Shown: positions 1 to 8,749 of the stretch, piece after piece
How positions within the stretch are numbered: the stretch's first letter is position 1
Layout: the number at the start of each line of letters is the position of its first letter
NCBI GenBank assembly: GCA_964505065.1
Contig: CAZDGF010000003.1
Span: 1-64,000 of the forward strand
Reading direction: 5' to 3'
DNA from: JABMMZ01 sp964505065
GTDB lineage: Bacteria; Bacteroidota; Bacteroidia; NS11-12g; UBA955
Length of the DNA stretch: 64,000 bases
Made by a program: the position numbers and the translations under genes
The notes under the pieces: model-generated
Databases searched by the model: none
The model's input: the letters and a program-made list of their open reading frames with translations, nothing else
What the model was told of the DNA's origin: nothing

Positions 1-138
1 CAAATATAATAACTTTTTTTAATTTATGAATGTTTACGGATATACAGTTATTTTTTAGTTTAATATTTATAGAAATGTTTAAATTTTAAATGTAACTAAA
101 AAATAATTTACGTTTTTATAACAAAAATTCTAAAAAAA

Positions 139-467
139 TTAGTCTGGTAGATATTGTAAGAGTTCTTCTAATTCTTTTTCAGTAATATTTTCTTTTTCAG
201 ATTTATCGTAAATAGAAAGTAGATATACTATATTTTCTTTTACCACAAAATGAGTTATAATTCTTGCTCCACTACTTTTTCCTTTGTTTTTAGATGCAAT
301 TGCAATTCTTATTTTAAAACAATTTTTACCAATTACACGCCTTGTTGAGGCTCGTTCTTTAATTCATTTACAAGTTCTAATAATTCTATTTTTAAGGAAG
401 AATACTTTTTAGCTAATCTTTTTGCTTGTTTTTCAAAAATTTTAATGGTTTTTACACTATAATTCAT
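139..467 (-). pseudogene. RelE/ParE-like toxin, frameshifted
   Basis: Reading leftward from the ATG at 467 gives a basic 44-residue N-terminus (MNYSVKTIKIFEKQAKRLAK...) that hits TAA at 335-333. The neighbouring frame then continues without a stop (GKNCFKIRIAIASKNKGKSS... to LLQYLPD) and ends at 139. Joined, the two parts give an approximately 108-residue product of the size and style of a RelE/ParE-superfamily mRNA interferase or gyrase poison. The start overlaps the 3' end of the antitoxin by 11 bases, as is usual in such operons. The break lies around 333-345. It may be a true inactivating indel or a base-calling error; the family call is inferred from size, charge and partner. Confidence 0.6.
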
Positions 468-663
468 TTAAAAAATCTTCAGCATTTCTGGCTATTTTTT
501 TTCCTGCTCTAACTAATTTCATCTCTTCTACTGCCTCTCTAATTTCTTCTAAAAGCAATGCTTTAGCATCTGTTAAAGGTTTTATTTTTATATAAGAAAT
601 GCTTTTTATTACATCAATAAAAGAAGATGATTTTTCGTCTGGAATTTCTAACAACAATTTCAT
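457..663 (-). CDS. Small antitoxin of a type II toxin-antitoxin pair
   Basis: This 68-residue acidic protein (MKLLLEIPDEKSSSFIDVIK...) has the composition of the short Bacteroidota antitoxins encoded directly before RelE/ParE-like toxins: an N-terminal beta strand followed by helices, and a C-terminal AEDFLNEL tail that would wrap the toxin. Its stop overlaps the toxin start. No classical HTH or ribbon-helix-helix motif is obvious, so DNA binding is uncertain. With the partner toxin frameshifted, the antitoxin is probably an orphan. Confidence 0.65.
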   Translation of the reverse strand: MKLLLEIPDEKSSSFIDVIKSISYIKIKPLTDAKALLLEEIREAVEEMKLVRAGKKIARNAEDFLNEL

Positions 664-758
664 TTGCTTTATTATATTGTAAGCAAATATAACTATTTTC
701 TTTATAATTGCCTTTAGTTTATATTTAATTTACAATGCGTATAATTAAAAACTAAAAT

Positions 759-1478
759 TTACTTACTGAATATATTGTACTTCAAAATACAATAAATAGC
801 TCTAAAACCATCTTTCCAGCCTATTTTTTTGCCTTCTAAATAGGTTCTGCCATAGTAAGAAATACCCACTTCGTATATTCTTATGCCTTTAATTCTACTA
901 ATTTTAGCTGTTACTTCTGGCTCAAATCCAAAGCGGTTTTCTTTAAATTGAATGCTTTGAATAATTTCTCGCTTAAACAATTTGTAGCAAGTTTCCATAT
1001 CCGTTAGGTTTAAATTGGTAAGCGAATTGCTTAATTGGGTTAAAAACTTATTACCTAACGAGTGCCAAAAAAATAAAATTCTATGTGGCTTACCGCCCAT
1101 AAAACGGCTACCATACACTACATCGGCAAAGCCATCTAATATGGGTTTTAGTAATATATTATACTCATTTGGGTCGTACTCCAAATCAGCATCTTGGATA
1201 ATTATATAATCGCCTGTAGCTTCTTTAATACCAGTATGTAAAGCAGCTCCTTTGCCTTTGTTTATCTCATGCTTGCGGTATTGAATATCCAAAGTTGGGT
1301 TTACAGCCATATAGTTTTTTATGGCATTTTCTGTATCGTCTTTGCTACAATCGTTTACAATTATTATTTGCTTGTGCAAACCGCCATTTAGCTCCACAGC
1401 TTTTACTTTATTCAATATTAAATGAATTGTATTTGCTTCGTTGTAAGCAGGTATAATAATAGATAGTGTATTTGCCAT
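759..1478 (-). CDS. Glycosyltransferase family 2 (DPM1/dolichyl-phosphate mannose synthase-like)
   Basis: The 239-residue soluble GT-A protein starts with the classical LSIIIPAYNEANTI strand. It then shows NDCSKDDT around residue 42, the metal-binding DADLEYDP (DxD) around residue 97, and GSRFMGG around residue 123. The lack of a C-terminal membrane domain and the short length match DPM1-like enzymes, which move a hexose from a nucleotide sugar to a polyprenyl phosphate. It starts 4 bp after the upstream membrane protein gene, which probably uses the lipid-linked sugar. It is the last gene of the four-gene leftward glycan operon that begins at 5506. Confidence 0.85.
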   Translation of the reverse strand: MANTLSIIIPAYNEANTIHLILNKVKAVELNGGLHKQIIIVNDCSKDDTENAIKNYMAVNPTLDIQYRKHEINKGKGAALHTGIKEATGDYIIIQDADLEYDPNEYNILLKPILDGFADVVYGSRFMGGKPHRILFFWHSLGNKFLTQLSNSLTNLNLTDMETCYKLFKREIIQSIQFKENRFGFEPEVTAKISRIKGIRIYEVGISYYGRTYLEGKKIGWKDGFRAIYCILKYNIFSK

Positions 1479-1482
1479 TAAA

Positions 1483-2736
1483 TTAATTGAATAAAAGGTT
1501 TAGTATTTCTGAATATTGCCAAGTGGAGCCATAAAAACAATCGTCAAAGTTATAGATTATTTTTAAATTATAAATGCCAAGTAATAGCACTATACCAATA
1601 AAGATATAAAATTTAACATTAAATTTCTTAATGCAATAAGCTATAAAAGCCGCTAATCCTATGGCTAAAAAAGGATAAAATTCAATAAAAGCCCTACCGC
1701 CATAAGCACAGCCAAATTGCCAACTCCACCACGAAGCATTGAGATATACCATAAAGATAAAAAGAGCAAAAAACCAAAGCGTAAATTGCTTGCTTATTGG
1801 CTTAAAGCTATAACCAACCAATGCCAATATAAAAATAGGGGCATAAGGAAAAAAACCATTCATAGGGGCAAATAATACTTCTAATATTTTCGGATTTTTC
1901 CAATGAATAAATCCTTCGCCCTTATAAGAATACATTAGCCAATTGCCGCTTACAGAATGCCAATAAAATAACTGTGGCAACAATATGCCAATGCCAATTA
2001 AGCCGCCTATTACCAATGATTTAAAATTAAAATATGTAAACATATTTTTTTTATGAATACCCCAAAAATAAGTAAGCAACAATAAAATAACCACTACATT
2101 GGTAGGGCGAATTAATACCAATAAACTAAATATTGGCAAAAGTACAAACCAAATATAAGGCTTGTTTTTTAGCATAAAATAAATGGCTGCACTAATAAGT
2201 GAAAAGGAATACACATGGCTTAAACCATTATGCTCTATACCATAAAAATACAAATTGCTGCAAATTAGCAATGCAAAGCACACCAAAACACTTATTTTTT
2301 TGCTAAAATAATGACGCAAAACATGGTATAAAAAAAATAAACCAAGCAACATATAAAACACGCCCGAAAACAACATACCATTAACATAAGCTTGCGAAAA
2401 TCCATTGGCATTTTGATTTGTAATTTTACAATACCCATGTACTGCCATAAAAAAAGGCAATTGTAAATAAGCGATGCCGCAAGTATATTTGGTAAATATT
2501 TTATTTTGAGCATATTGATAACTAAAACCCCAGCCTGTTAGCGAATCCATTTTAGCAGGCATTTTATCCAATTGCCAATTATAAAGTATAGTGGCTGGAA
2601 GATATACAAAATAGCCGCTTGCATCTGCAAACATGGTGCTTTTATAGGTGTAAATTTTATATTTCGAGTTCATGTTTAACGATAAAAACATACACACAGA
2701 ATACAAAACTAAAAAAAGCCCAATTTTTTTAAGCAT
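1483..2736 (-). CDS. Multi-spanning membrane protein, probable GT-C-type glycosyltransferase
   Basis: The 417-residue protein has about ten hydrophobic segments. An acidic, aromatic luminal loop after the first segment (FADASGYFVYLPA, about residues 36-48) resembles the first-loop Asp motif of polyprenyl-phosphate-sugar-dependent GT-C transferases in Bacteroidota. A later WWSWQFGCAYGGRAFIEFYP stretch is also typical of these proteins. It lies between an oxidoreductase gene (15 bp away) and a DPM1-like gene (4 bp away), which suggests the pair makes and uses a lipid-linked sugar. The acceptor is unknown; the family assignment is from topology and loop motif. Confidence 0.65.
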   Translation of the reverse strand: MLKKIGLFLVLYSVCMFLSLNMNSKYKIYTYKSTMFADASGYFVYLPATILYNWQLDKMPAKMDSLTGWGFSYQYAQNKIFTKYTCGIAYLQLPFFMAVHGYCKITNQNANGFSQAYVNGMLFSGVFYMLLGLFFLYHVLRHYFSKKISVLVCFALLICSNLYFYGIEHNGLSHVYSFSLISAAIYFMLKNKPYIWFVLLPIFSLLVLIRPTNVVVILLLLTYFWGIHKKNMFTYFNFKSLVIGGLIGIGILLPQLFYWHSVSGNWLMYSYKGEGFIHWKNPKILEVLFAPMNGFFPYAPIFILALVGYSFKPISKQFTLWFFALFIFMVYLNASWWSWQFGCAYGGRAFIEFYPFLAIGLAAFIAYCIKKFNVKFYIFIGIVLLLGIYNLKIIYNFDDCFYGSTWQYSEILNLLFN

Positions 2737-2751
2737 ATAATTTACGTTATT

Positions 2752-3783
2752 CTATTTTTTAATAAAATGATTTAAAGCATAAATACGCTCTATTATTTCT
2801 ACTACTTTTAGCCCCTCTAAAGCATTAGTGCTAATGGTGGTTCTATTTTTAAGCGTGTCTATTACGTTTTCATACACATAATTATGGTTGGCAGCCGAGC
2901 CTTTGTATGCACCATAATCGTTGCCTGCATTGGTTTCGGCTAAAGTAGGCATGGTATAATTTTCTACATGGCAATATTCTACTTCGTTCATGTATTGTCC
3001 GCCAATTTTTATACTGCCTTTTTCGGCTATAATGGTAAGGCTACTTTCTAAATTTTGATTCCATACACTTGTGGAGTAATTGATACAACCCATACCGCCA
3101 TTTACAAAATTAAAGTTTACAAAACCACTGTCTTCAAAATCGGTAGTATCTATATGGTTAAAATCGTTAAACTTTGCTTGAATATCAGATATATCGCCAA
3201 AAAGCCAGTACATAATATCTATAAAATGTGAAAATTGGGTAAACAATGTTCCACCATCTAAAGCTAATTTTCCTTTCCAACCATCTGCTTTGTAATAGCG
3301 GTTATCTCTATTCCAATAGCAATTTATTTGCACCATAAATATTTTACCTAATTTGCCTTCTTCTACCAAATTTTTTATCCATTCGCTTGGTGGCGAGTAT
3401 CTATTTTGCATTACACAAAATACTTGGCGAGACACTTGCAAAGATTTAAAAATTATTTTTTCACAATCGGCTTTGCTCAATGCCATAGGCTTTTCTATTA
3501 CAATATGTTTTTTATGCTCAAGTCCAATAAGTGCGTGCTCGGCATGTAAACCATTGGGCGTGGCTATACATAGCACATCAAACTCTACACACGAATCGAA
3601 AAGCACTTGTATAGAATTGAAAAATGGCACTTCATAAGTTTCTATATTTAGGCTATCTTTTGGTTTAATATCGCAAAGGGCTACAAGCTCTGCCTCCTCC
3701 TGGCGATACACCATTTCAGCATGGCGCTTGCCTATATGCCCCGAACCTACTACTGCAAATTTTATTTTTTTATTTTCAAACAT
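2752..3783 (-). CDS. Gfo/Idh/MocA family NAD(P)-dependent sugar oxidoreductase
   Basis: The 343-residue enzyme has an N-terminal Rossmann fold (VVGSGHIGKRHAEM, residues 10-23). The EKPMALS motif near residue 97 carries the lysine that anchors nicotinamide and substrate in this family. The C-terminal alpha/beta domain includes a GGTLFTQFSHFIDIMYWLFG stretch with the expected catalytic-region His. In surface-polysaccharide clusters such enzymes oxidise UDP-sugars at C3 (WlbA/WbpB type), which would fit here, but the substrate cannot be read from sequence. Its start overlaps the ABC transporter 3' end by 8 bp, indicating translational coupling. Confidence 0.85.
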   Translation of the reverse strand: MFENKKIKFAVVGSGHIGKRHAEMVYRQEEAELVALCDIKPKDSLNIETYEVPFFNSIQVLFDSCVEFDVLCIATPNGLHAEHALIGLEHKKHIVIEKPMALSKADCEKIIFKSLQVSRQVFCVMQNRYSPPSEWIKNLVEEGKLGKIFMVQINCYWNRDNRYYKADGWKGKLALDGGTLFTQFSHFIDIMYWLFGDISDIQAKFNDFNHIDTTDFEDSGFVNFNFVNGGMGCINYSTSVWNQNLESSLTIIAEKGSIKIGGQYMNEVEYCHVENYTMPTLAETNAGNDYGAYKGSAANHNYVYENVIDTLKNRTTISTNALEGLKVVEIIERIYALNHFIKK

Positions 3784-5506
3784 GGTTTAATTCTCCGTTT
3801 TTTAGTTGATAATATTTATCGCAAACTTCTAATATTTTATTTTGATGTGCAATAATAATTATGGTTACGTTTTGTTGTTTAAGTTTTTGAATGGTATCTA
3901 TAATAGTTTGCTCTGCTTCTGTATTTAAAGAACTCGTAGCCTCATCTAACAACAAAAGTTTAGCATTTTTATACAAAGCTCTTGCAATGGCTATGCGTTG
4001 TTTTTGCCCTTCGCTTATTTTTGCCCCTTGCTCGCCCAATATTGTATCTTTTCCGTTTGGCAGCATACTTATAAATTCAGAAATGCCCGATTTATCTAAG
4101 GCTTGCTGCAATCTTTCTTCATCAAAAGTGGCATTTAACACAATATTTTCTACCAAAGAGCGGTTAAAAATAAATGGCGACTGGTGTACAAAACCTATTT
4201 GATTTTGCCAAGCATGAATTTCATTGGCTGTTAAAGTTTTATTGTCTATTAAAATACTGCCTTTATTGGGCAATATTAAGCCTGAGATAATTTTCATCAA
4301 GGTGCTTTTTCCACTACCACTTATGCCTGTTATACCTATTATTTCGCCTTTTTGAATGTTTAAGTCTATGTTTTTTAACAATAATTCGCCACTATCTGCA
4401 TGTTGAAAATAAATATTTTGAAGCTTTATATCATTGTTAAATACTATTGGGTTTGGCATTTGTTGGGCTTTGTGTTTTTCGCTATCGTGTAGCAAAAAAT
4501 CTATGGTGTATTGGTAAAGTTTAATTTTCATTAAAGCTACCAAAAGCCTATTGAGCGCAGGAATAAGCCTAAATACTGACAATACAAATACAGCACCTAT
4601 AACCCTTAGCCCAGCAGGATTTTGCGAAAAAAAATAGCCATATATTACCAATATAATTACGCCAAGCAATACTACAATTTCATTGGCACGAGAAGGTATT
4701 AGTTGATAATTTATTGCCTTAAAATCGCATTCCAACAAAAACCGTTGTTTACCCAAAAACTCTCGGATAAAATAGCTTGCAGAATGGTTTATTTTTATAT
4801 CTGCCAAACCATTTACACCTATATTTAAGCTATCCAATGTAGCTTCTCGCACACCTTTTGTTTGCTGCCCAAGTTTATATACTTTATTTTTAATGGTTTT
4901 ATTGATAATATAAAAAGCAGGGGCTGTAATAAAACCTATCATTAAAAAAATACTGGGATTGAACCATAAAATTAAACCGATGATAAACACCACTACAAGA
5001 GTTTCTGCTACCAAATTTACAAAAGGCAAAAGCACCCCAGAGGCATAATGAAAAGAATTGAAATGCACCTTGTGTAGCATATCGGAAGTGCCTTTGTTCA
5101 CTATATCCGAATAAGGTTGGTTTACAGTATGGTAAAAGCTTTTTTCGGTAAAATTTTGTACCAATTCTGTGCTTAATACTTGTATCCTTTTTTGAATTAC
5201 AAAAGCTAAAATATTTTTTACTACAAAAAAAACAACCACTCCAAGCATTAAGCCAATTAAAAACTGCCCCTCGTTTTGCGCACCTGAAAGCCGATACACA
5301 TAGCGCAGCTTTTTGCTTTTTGCTAAAAAATCGCCATCTATGGCAAGCATTAATACTGGCACAACAGTAGCCAAAGCCAATACATCGAGCAAACTAACCA
5401 CACTTGTAAGCAAAAGTAAACGCTTGCTTTTGCTCAAATGACGCTTATCTAAAAGTATTTTAACACTTTTAATGGTTTGCTGTATGGCATTTTTACTGTT
5501 ACTCAA
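3776..5506 (-). CDS. ABC exporter, fused permease and ATPase (lipid/oligosaccharide flippase type)
   Basis: The 576-residue half-transporter has an N-terminal six-helix permease (about residues 25-330). The nucleotide-binding domain carries Walker A GISGSGKST, Q-loop QIGFVHQSPF, signature ISEGQKQRIAIARAL, Walker B LLLLDEATSSLN and switch His IIIIAHQ. It resembles MsbA/PglK-type exporters that flip lipid-linked sugars or export glycolipids. The signature begins ISEGQ rather than LSGGQ, a tolerated variant in the PglK-like group. It leads the leftward operon with the oxidoreductase and glycosyltransferases. Only 19 bp separate its start from the divergent gene at 5526. Confidence 0.85.
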   Translation of the reverse strand: MSNSKNAIQQTIKSVKILLDKRHLSKSKRLLLLTSVVSLLDVLALATVVPVLMLAIDGDFLAKSKKLRYVYRLSGAQNEGQFLIGLMLGVVVFFVVKNILAFVIQKRIQVLSTELVQNFTEKSFYHTVNQPYSDIVNKGTSDMLHKVHFNSFHYASGVLLPFVNLVAETLVVVFIIGLILWFNPSIFLMIGFITAPAFYIINKTIKNKVYKLGQQTKGVREATLDSLNIGVNGLADIKINHSASYFIREFLGKQRFLLECDFKAINYQLIPSRANEIVVLLGVIILVIYGYFFSQNPAGLRVIGAVFVLSVFRLIPALNRLLVALMKIKLYQYTIDFLLHDSEKHKAQQMPNPIVFNNDIKLQNIYFQHADSGELLLKNIDLNIQKGEIIGITGISGSGKSTLMKIISGLILPNKGSILIDNKTLTANEIHAWQNQIGFVHQSPFIFNRSLVENIVLNATFDEERLQQALDKSGISEFISMLPNGKDTILGEQGAKISEGQKQRIAIARALYKNAKLLLLDEATSSLNTEAEQTIIDTIQKLKQQNVTIIIIAHQNKILEVCDKYYQLKNGELNHV

Positions 5507-5525
5507 AAAAAATAATTACTTAAAA

Positions 5526-6161
5526 ATGAATGCTTTTGATTTAATTTGCAAAGATAGTTTTTTTAACCCTAAATATTTAAAACCTGTGTTTGATATAACC
5601 CCAAAAGAACAAACCATAAAGAATGTACGCAAAGGATTGGTACAGCCGCTGCCCAATATATACCCATTGTTAAATTTTGAAAGCGATGTGTTAAAAAAGC
5701 CTTTGGTGCTTGCCGATGAAGATTTTGTAGCCAATTGGGTGCAGCATGGTTTTTATTTTAGTACTTGCAGCAATGCCTACGATTTTTTAGCACAAGTTTT
5801 AGAACTTAAAACAGCCAAAAACTTGGGGCAATTAGCCATTTCGGAAAAAAAATTAACCGATTTATTTAGCGATAATGGTATAGATTATATACCTGCCGAA
5901 AATATTGAAAGCACCATAATTACCACTTGCCAAAAGCTTGAAAACATAAGCAATGCCTTGTGTTTTAGCTCCGAAATACAGCATTTAAAAGCATTGGAAA
6001 AAGCTAAAAATATCATATTATTTGCAAAAAATGCTCAAGTAGAATCGCCAAGCCAAAATACTTTTTTTAGCGAACTGCTTATAAAAAATGATATGCGTGT
6101 GCTATTAAGTTTTGATTATTTTAAATCCGAGCAAGCGGTTTATTTGTTTTTGGTGGAGTAA
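5526..6161 (+). CDS. Hypothetical protein, divergent from the glycan operon
   Basis: I do not recognise this 211-residue soluble protein. It begins MNAFDLICKDSFFNPKYLK, has no signal peptide or membrane segment, and has a conserved-looking ADEDFVANWVQHGFYFSTC stretch near residue 65. The open frame extends 54 bp further upstream through a non-ATG start, but that part would overlap the ABC exporter gene on the other strand, so the ATG at 5526 is preferred. Position next to a glycan operon gives no clear functional hint. It ends about 280 bp before the haem operon. Confidence 0.6.
   Translation: MNAFDLICKDSFFNPKYLKPVFDITPKEQTIKNVRKGLVQPLPNIYPLLNFESDVLKKPLVLADEDFVANWVQHGFYFSTCSNAYDFLAQVLELKTAKNLGQLAISEKKLTDLFSDNGIDYIPAENIESTIITTCQKLENISNALCFSSEIQHLKALEKAKNIILFAKNAQVESPSQNTFFSELLIKNDMRVLLSFDYFKSEQAVYLFLVE
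5549..5556 (-). promoter_or_regulatory. Candidate -7 box for the glycan operon, inside the divergent gene
   Basis: The minus strand reads TATCTTTG followed by CA, a perfect TAnnTTTG, 43 bp upstream of the ABC exporter start. A clear -33 TTTG at the right spacing is not seen. The box lies within codons 8-11 of the opposing gene. Confidence 0.45.
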
Positions 6162-6328
6162 AAAGCATGTGTTATTGTTTAATTGAAAAAAAACTATTCA
6201 GTAGAGACAATAGAAGTTAAGAATACAATACATTTACTATGGTTAATAGACTCAAATTATACCATTTCAATAAATTCAAATCGTTTGAAATATCAATTAG
6301 TCAAAATTTTTTATTTAAAATAATTTTA

Positions 6329-6368
6329 ACAAATACCTAATAATAATTACTTACTATTAGGTATTTGT
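6329..6368. promoter_or_regulatory. Long inverted repeat upstream of the haem operon (operator candidate)
   Basis: Two perfect 14-bp arms (ACAAATACCTAATA at 6329-6342 and TATTAGGTATTTGT at 6355-6368) flank a 12-bp AT-rich spacer. The right arm contains the TTTG proposed as the -33 element of the downstream promoter, so a dimeric regulator bound here would occlude RNA polymerase. The sequence is not an obvious Fur box. The rest of 6162-6441 is AT-rich and shows no other feature. Confidence 0.55.
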
Positions 6369-6394
6369 CAGTTTAAAGTCATCATCTTTATTTG
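6364..6394 (+). promoter_or_regulatory. Promoter of the haem-acquisition operon
   Basis: TTTG at 6364-6367 (-33 element), 19 bp, then TTTATTTG at 6387-6394, which matches the Bacteroidota -7 consensus TAnnTTTG at all but one position. The predicted transcription start near 6400 leaves a leader of about 40 nt before the ATG at 6442. Confidence 0.5.
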
Positions 6395-6441
6395 CAGTAA
6401 TTTATAATTATTCTAAATAAAGACAAAAACAACTTAAAAAT

Positions 6442-7362
6442 ATGACCAAAAATTTAACAATTATTGCAATAATAGCAACATTTACTTGCCAATTATTTGC
6501 ACAAAAAAAAGAAGAAAAGGAAGCTATACTTAAAATGGCAGGAACTTTTAAAGTAGGCTTTAATTATATAGAAACCTTTGCTCCTGATAGCAATTACCGA
6601 TATTACAAAAAATATAAAGAAAATGCTTTAGAAATGGTAATAGTAACAGAAGATACTGAAAATAAAGTATCGTTAACGCATTTTTTAGTTATAAATGATT
6701 CTTTTATTATCAAACATTGGCGACAAGATTGGATTTATGAAAATACACAATTTTTAACCTACAAAGGTAATAATATTTGGGAAAAATATACTCTTGATAA
6801 AAAAGATGTTAAAGGTACTTGGACTCAAAAAGTATTTCAAATAGATGAAAGCCCACGCTACGAGGCTTATGGAAAATTTGAAAAACAAAACAATGAATAT
6901 GTATGGACAGGTACTTGCCTTTCGCCCTTGCCTCGAAGAGAATTATTAAAAAGAAATGATTACAACATATTGAAAAGACGCTCTCGTATTGTAATTGGCA
7001 AAGAAAACTGGTATTTGGAACAAGACAATGAAAAATTGAAAAACGATACTCTTTTATGTCAGGAGAAAGGTATGGAAACTTTCACAAAACATATTTTTGA
7101 TACCAAATTTGTATTAAACTACTGGAACGAAAATGCTAAAGCTTGGAAACTTATTACCGAAGAATGGAACATATTAATAGAAAAAAATAAAGCTATAAAA
7201 TTAGAAGGTAGTTTAATTACAAGTAGCTATCAAGCTGGTATTGGCAGATTTGTGAGAGATATTGTAAAAAAAGAATTGAACGAAACCGAAATTCGTGAAG
7301 CTATAAAAGAGTACATACTAAAAAACTGCACCTTTTCTACAAATTATATGACAGTAAAATGA
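6442..7362 (+). CDS. DUF6607 family secreted protein
   Basis: The 306-residue protein has a Sec signal peptide (cleavage after CQLFA, about residue 20). The body has the DUF6607 hallmarks KVGFNYIETFAPD, IKHWRQDWIYENT, KGTWTQKVFQIDESPRYE and a PLPRRE segment followed by YNILKRRSRI. This family has no established biochemical function but is commonly found near haem-uptake genes in Bacteroidota, and here it opens an operon with two HmuY proteins and a TonB receptor. I infer a periplasmic or outer-membrane role in haem handling. Confidence 0.8.
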   Translation: MTKNLTIIAIIATFTCQLFAQKKEEKEAILKMAGTFKVGFNYIETFAPDSNYRYYKKYKENALEMVIVTEDTENKVSLTHFLVINDSFIIKHWRQDWIYENTQFLTYKGNNIWEKYTLDKKDVKGTWTQKVFQIDESPRYEAYGKFEKQNNEYVWTGTCLSPLPRRELLKRNDYNILKRRSRIVIGKENWYLEQDNEKLKNDTLLCQEKGMETFTKHIFDTKFVLNYWNENAKAWKLITEEWNILIEKNKAIKLEGSLITSSYQAGIGRFVRDIVKKELNETEIREAIKEYILKNCTFSTNYMTVK

Positions 7363-7383
7363 CAAGAATACCTTTGAATAAGT

Positions 7384-7415
7384 ATTGATAAGTAAAATTT
7401 AATGGTACAATTTTG
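7384..7415 (+). promoter_or_regulatory. Possible internal promoter before the secreted HmuY gene
   Basis: ATTG at 7384-7387, a 20-bp spacer, and CAATTTTG at 7408-7415 (one mismatch to TAnnTTTG) lie in the 78-bp gap before the HmuY start. It could give extra expression of the exported haemophore. Single-mismatch boxes are frequent in DNA this AT-rich. Confidence 0.3.
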
Positions 7416-7440
7416 CTGCCATAAATAAAATAAATTTAAA

Positions 7441-8736
7441 ATGAAAAAAATAATACTGATAACCATTGTTTTTATAGCTATAAAAACTAATGCACAAACA
7501 ACAATTGCAGATTCTATACAATCTGGGCCAAATTATGGCAACGAGGTTTATTATAGTTTTGCTACAGGAAAAGTAAAAGAAGCACCAGCTAAAGAATGGC
7601 AATTAGCTTTTAGTATTGGCAATTTTAATGTTGCAGTTAGAACCAATTCGGCAGCAACTATTGGCGGAGTTACTCTTTATGAAAAACCGGGGAAAGATAC
7701 TACAGCTTGGGCTGCTACAAATTTTGATACTACAGGAATAAAAACATGGAAACAAGCTCTAAACTCTGACGAAGATTGGGAAATAGGTGCTTTTAACTCA
7801 AGCGCAAGTGGTCAAACAGACTATGGTTGGGGTGAGTATCTTCAAAACCAAGGACACATAGTAAAAGGACACCGTTTATATGTTGTAAGTTTTAATCCTG
7901 GCACAGGTATTCAATACAAAAAAATATGGGTATATAGTAAAGCAGCTGGTGTTTGGAAAGTGCGTTTTGCTAACCTTGATGGCACAGATGCTCAAGAATT
8001 AACAATTTTGTCATCTGCATATCCAACTAAAAACTTTGTATATGTAAATTTAGCCACAGGCGCAGTAATAGATAGAGAACCTGCAAGAACTACTTGGGAT
8101 TTTATACTCACACGTTTTCATGGCAAATTTCCTAATGGACAAGGTGGATTTGTAATGTATCCTCAATATGGCATACTTACAAATGCTGGCATTAAAACAG
8201 CAGAGGTTAGACGTGGCAACCAAGCTGGCGTTACACTTGCAGACACAGGTGTGTTTAGTTTTAATATTTCTACCATAGGTGCCGATTGGAAAAACTCAAT
8301 GTTTACAGGGGTAATAGATACTTTGTCTTATTTTGTTAAAGTTAGAAACGGGGATATTTACAAATTGAAATTTTCAGGCATAGAAAGTGGGAGTATAACT
8401 TCTGGCAAAAATGGAAAAGTAAAATTCAATACAACTAAAGTTTATTCTAAACCAAATGTTAGTGTTAAATCTATCAATAATATAAATAGTTTTAGTGTAT
8501 ATCCTAATCCAACACAATCTGGCAATAAATTTACCCTATTGTATGATATTAATGGTAATTTTAAACAAATAGCAGTATATCTTACAGATATTAATGGCAG
8601 AAAAATATTTAAAGAAAATAATTTGAACAAAGGCTTTAATGCAATAGAAATTTCTGAAAACTTACAAGCAGGTATCTATTTTATATCCTTGCATTGCGAC
8701 AATAAAACAGTTACTCAAAAAATAATTATTCAATAA
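7441..8736 (+). CDS. HmuY-like haem-binding protein with T9SS sorting domain
   Basis: The 431-residue protein has a signal peptide (cleaved after TNAQ, about residue 19). A long HmuY-like region follows: YYSFATGKVKEAPAKEWQLA near residue 36, TNFDTTGIKTWKQALNSDED near residue 97, and a second HmuY-style FVYVNLATG...WDFILTRF segment near residues 198-225. The C-terminal ~80 residues form a type A T9SS domain (FSVYPNPTQSG, ...AGIYFISL..., ending TVTQKIIIQ). T9SS passage means it is secreted or anchored at the cell surface, consistent with haem capture for the receptor encoded 13 bp downstream. Family knowledge supports haem binding; the ligating residues cannot be fixed from sequence. Confidence 0.85.
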   Translation: MKKIILITIVFIAIKTNAQTTIADSIQSGPNYGNEVYYSFATGKVKEAPAKEWQLAFSIGNFNVAVRTNSAATIGGVTLYEKPGKDTTAWAATNFDTTGIKTWKQALNSDEDWEIGAFNSSASGQTDYGWGEYLQNQGHIVKGHRLYVVSFNPGTGIQYKKIWVYSKAAGVWKVRFANLDGTDAQELTILSSAYPTKNFVYVNLATGAVIDREPARTTWDFILTRFHGKFPNGQGGFVMYPQYGILTNAGIKTAEVRRGNQAGVTLADTGVFSFNISTIGADWKNSMFTGVIDTLSYFVKVRNGDIYKLKFSGIESGSITSGKNGKVKFNTTKVYSKPNVSVKSINNINSFSVYPNPTQSGNKFTLLYDINGNFKQIAVYLTDINGRKIFKENNLNKGFNAIEISENLQAGIYFISLHCDNKTVTQKIIIQ

Positions 8737-8749
8737 GAAAAAAGCATTT

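Noticed and set aside
6329..6368. Classical Fur box
   Set aside because: The arms do not resemble the GATAATGATAATCATTATC consensus, so only a generic operator call is made.
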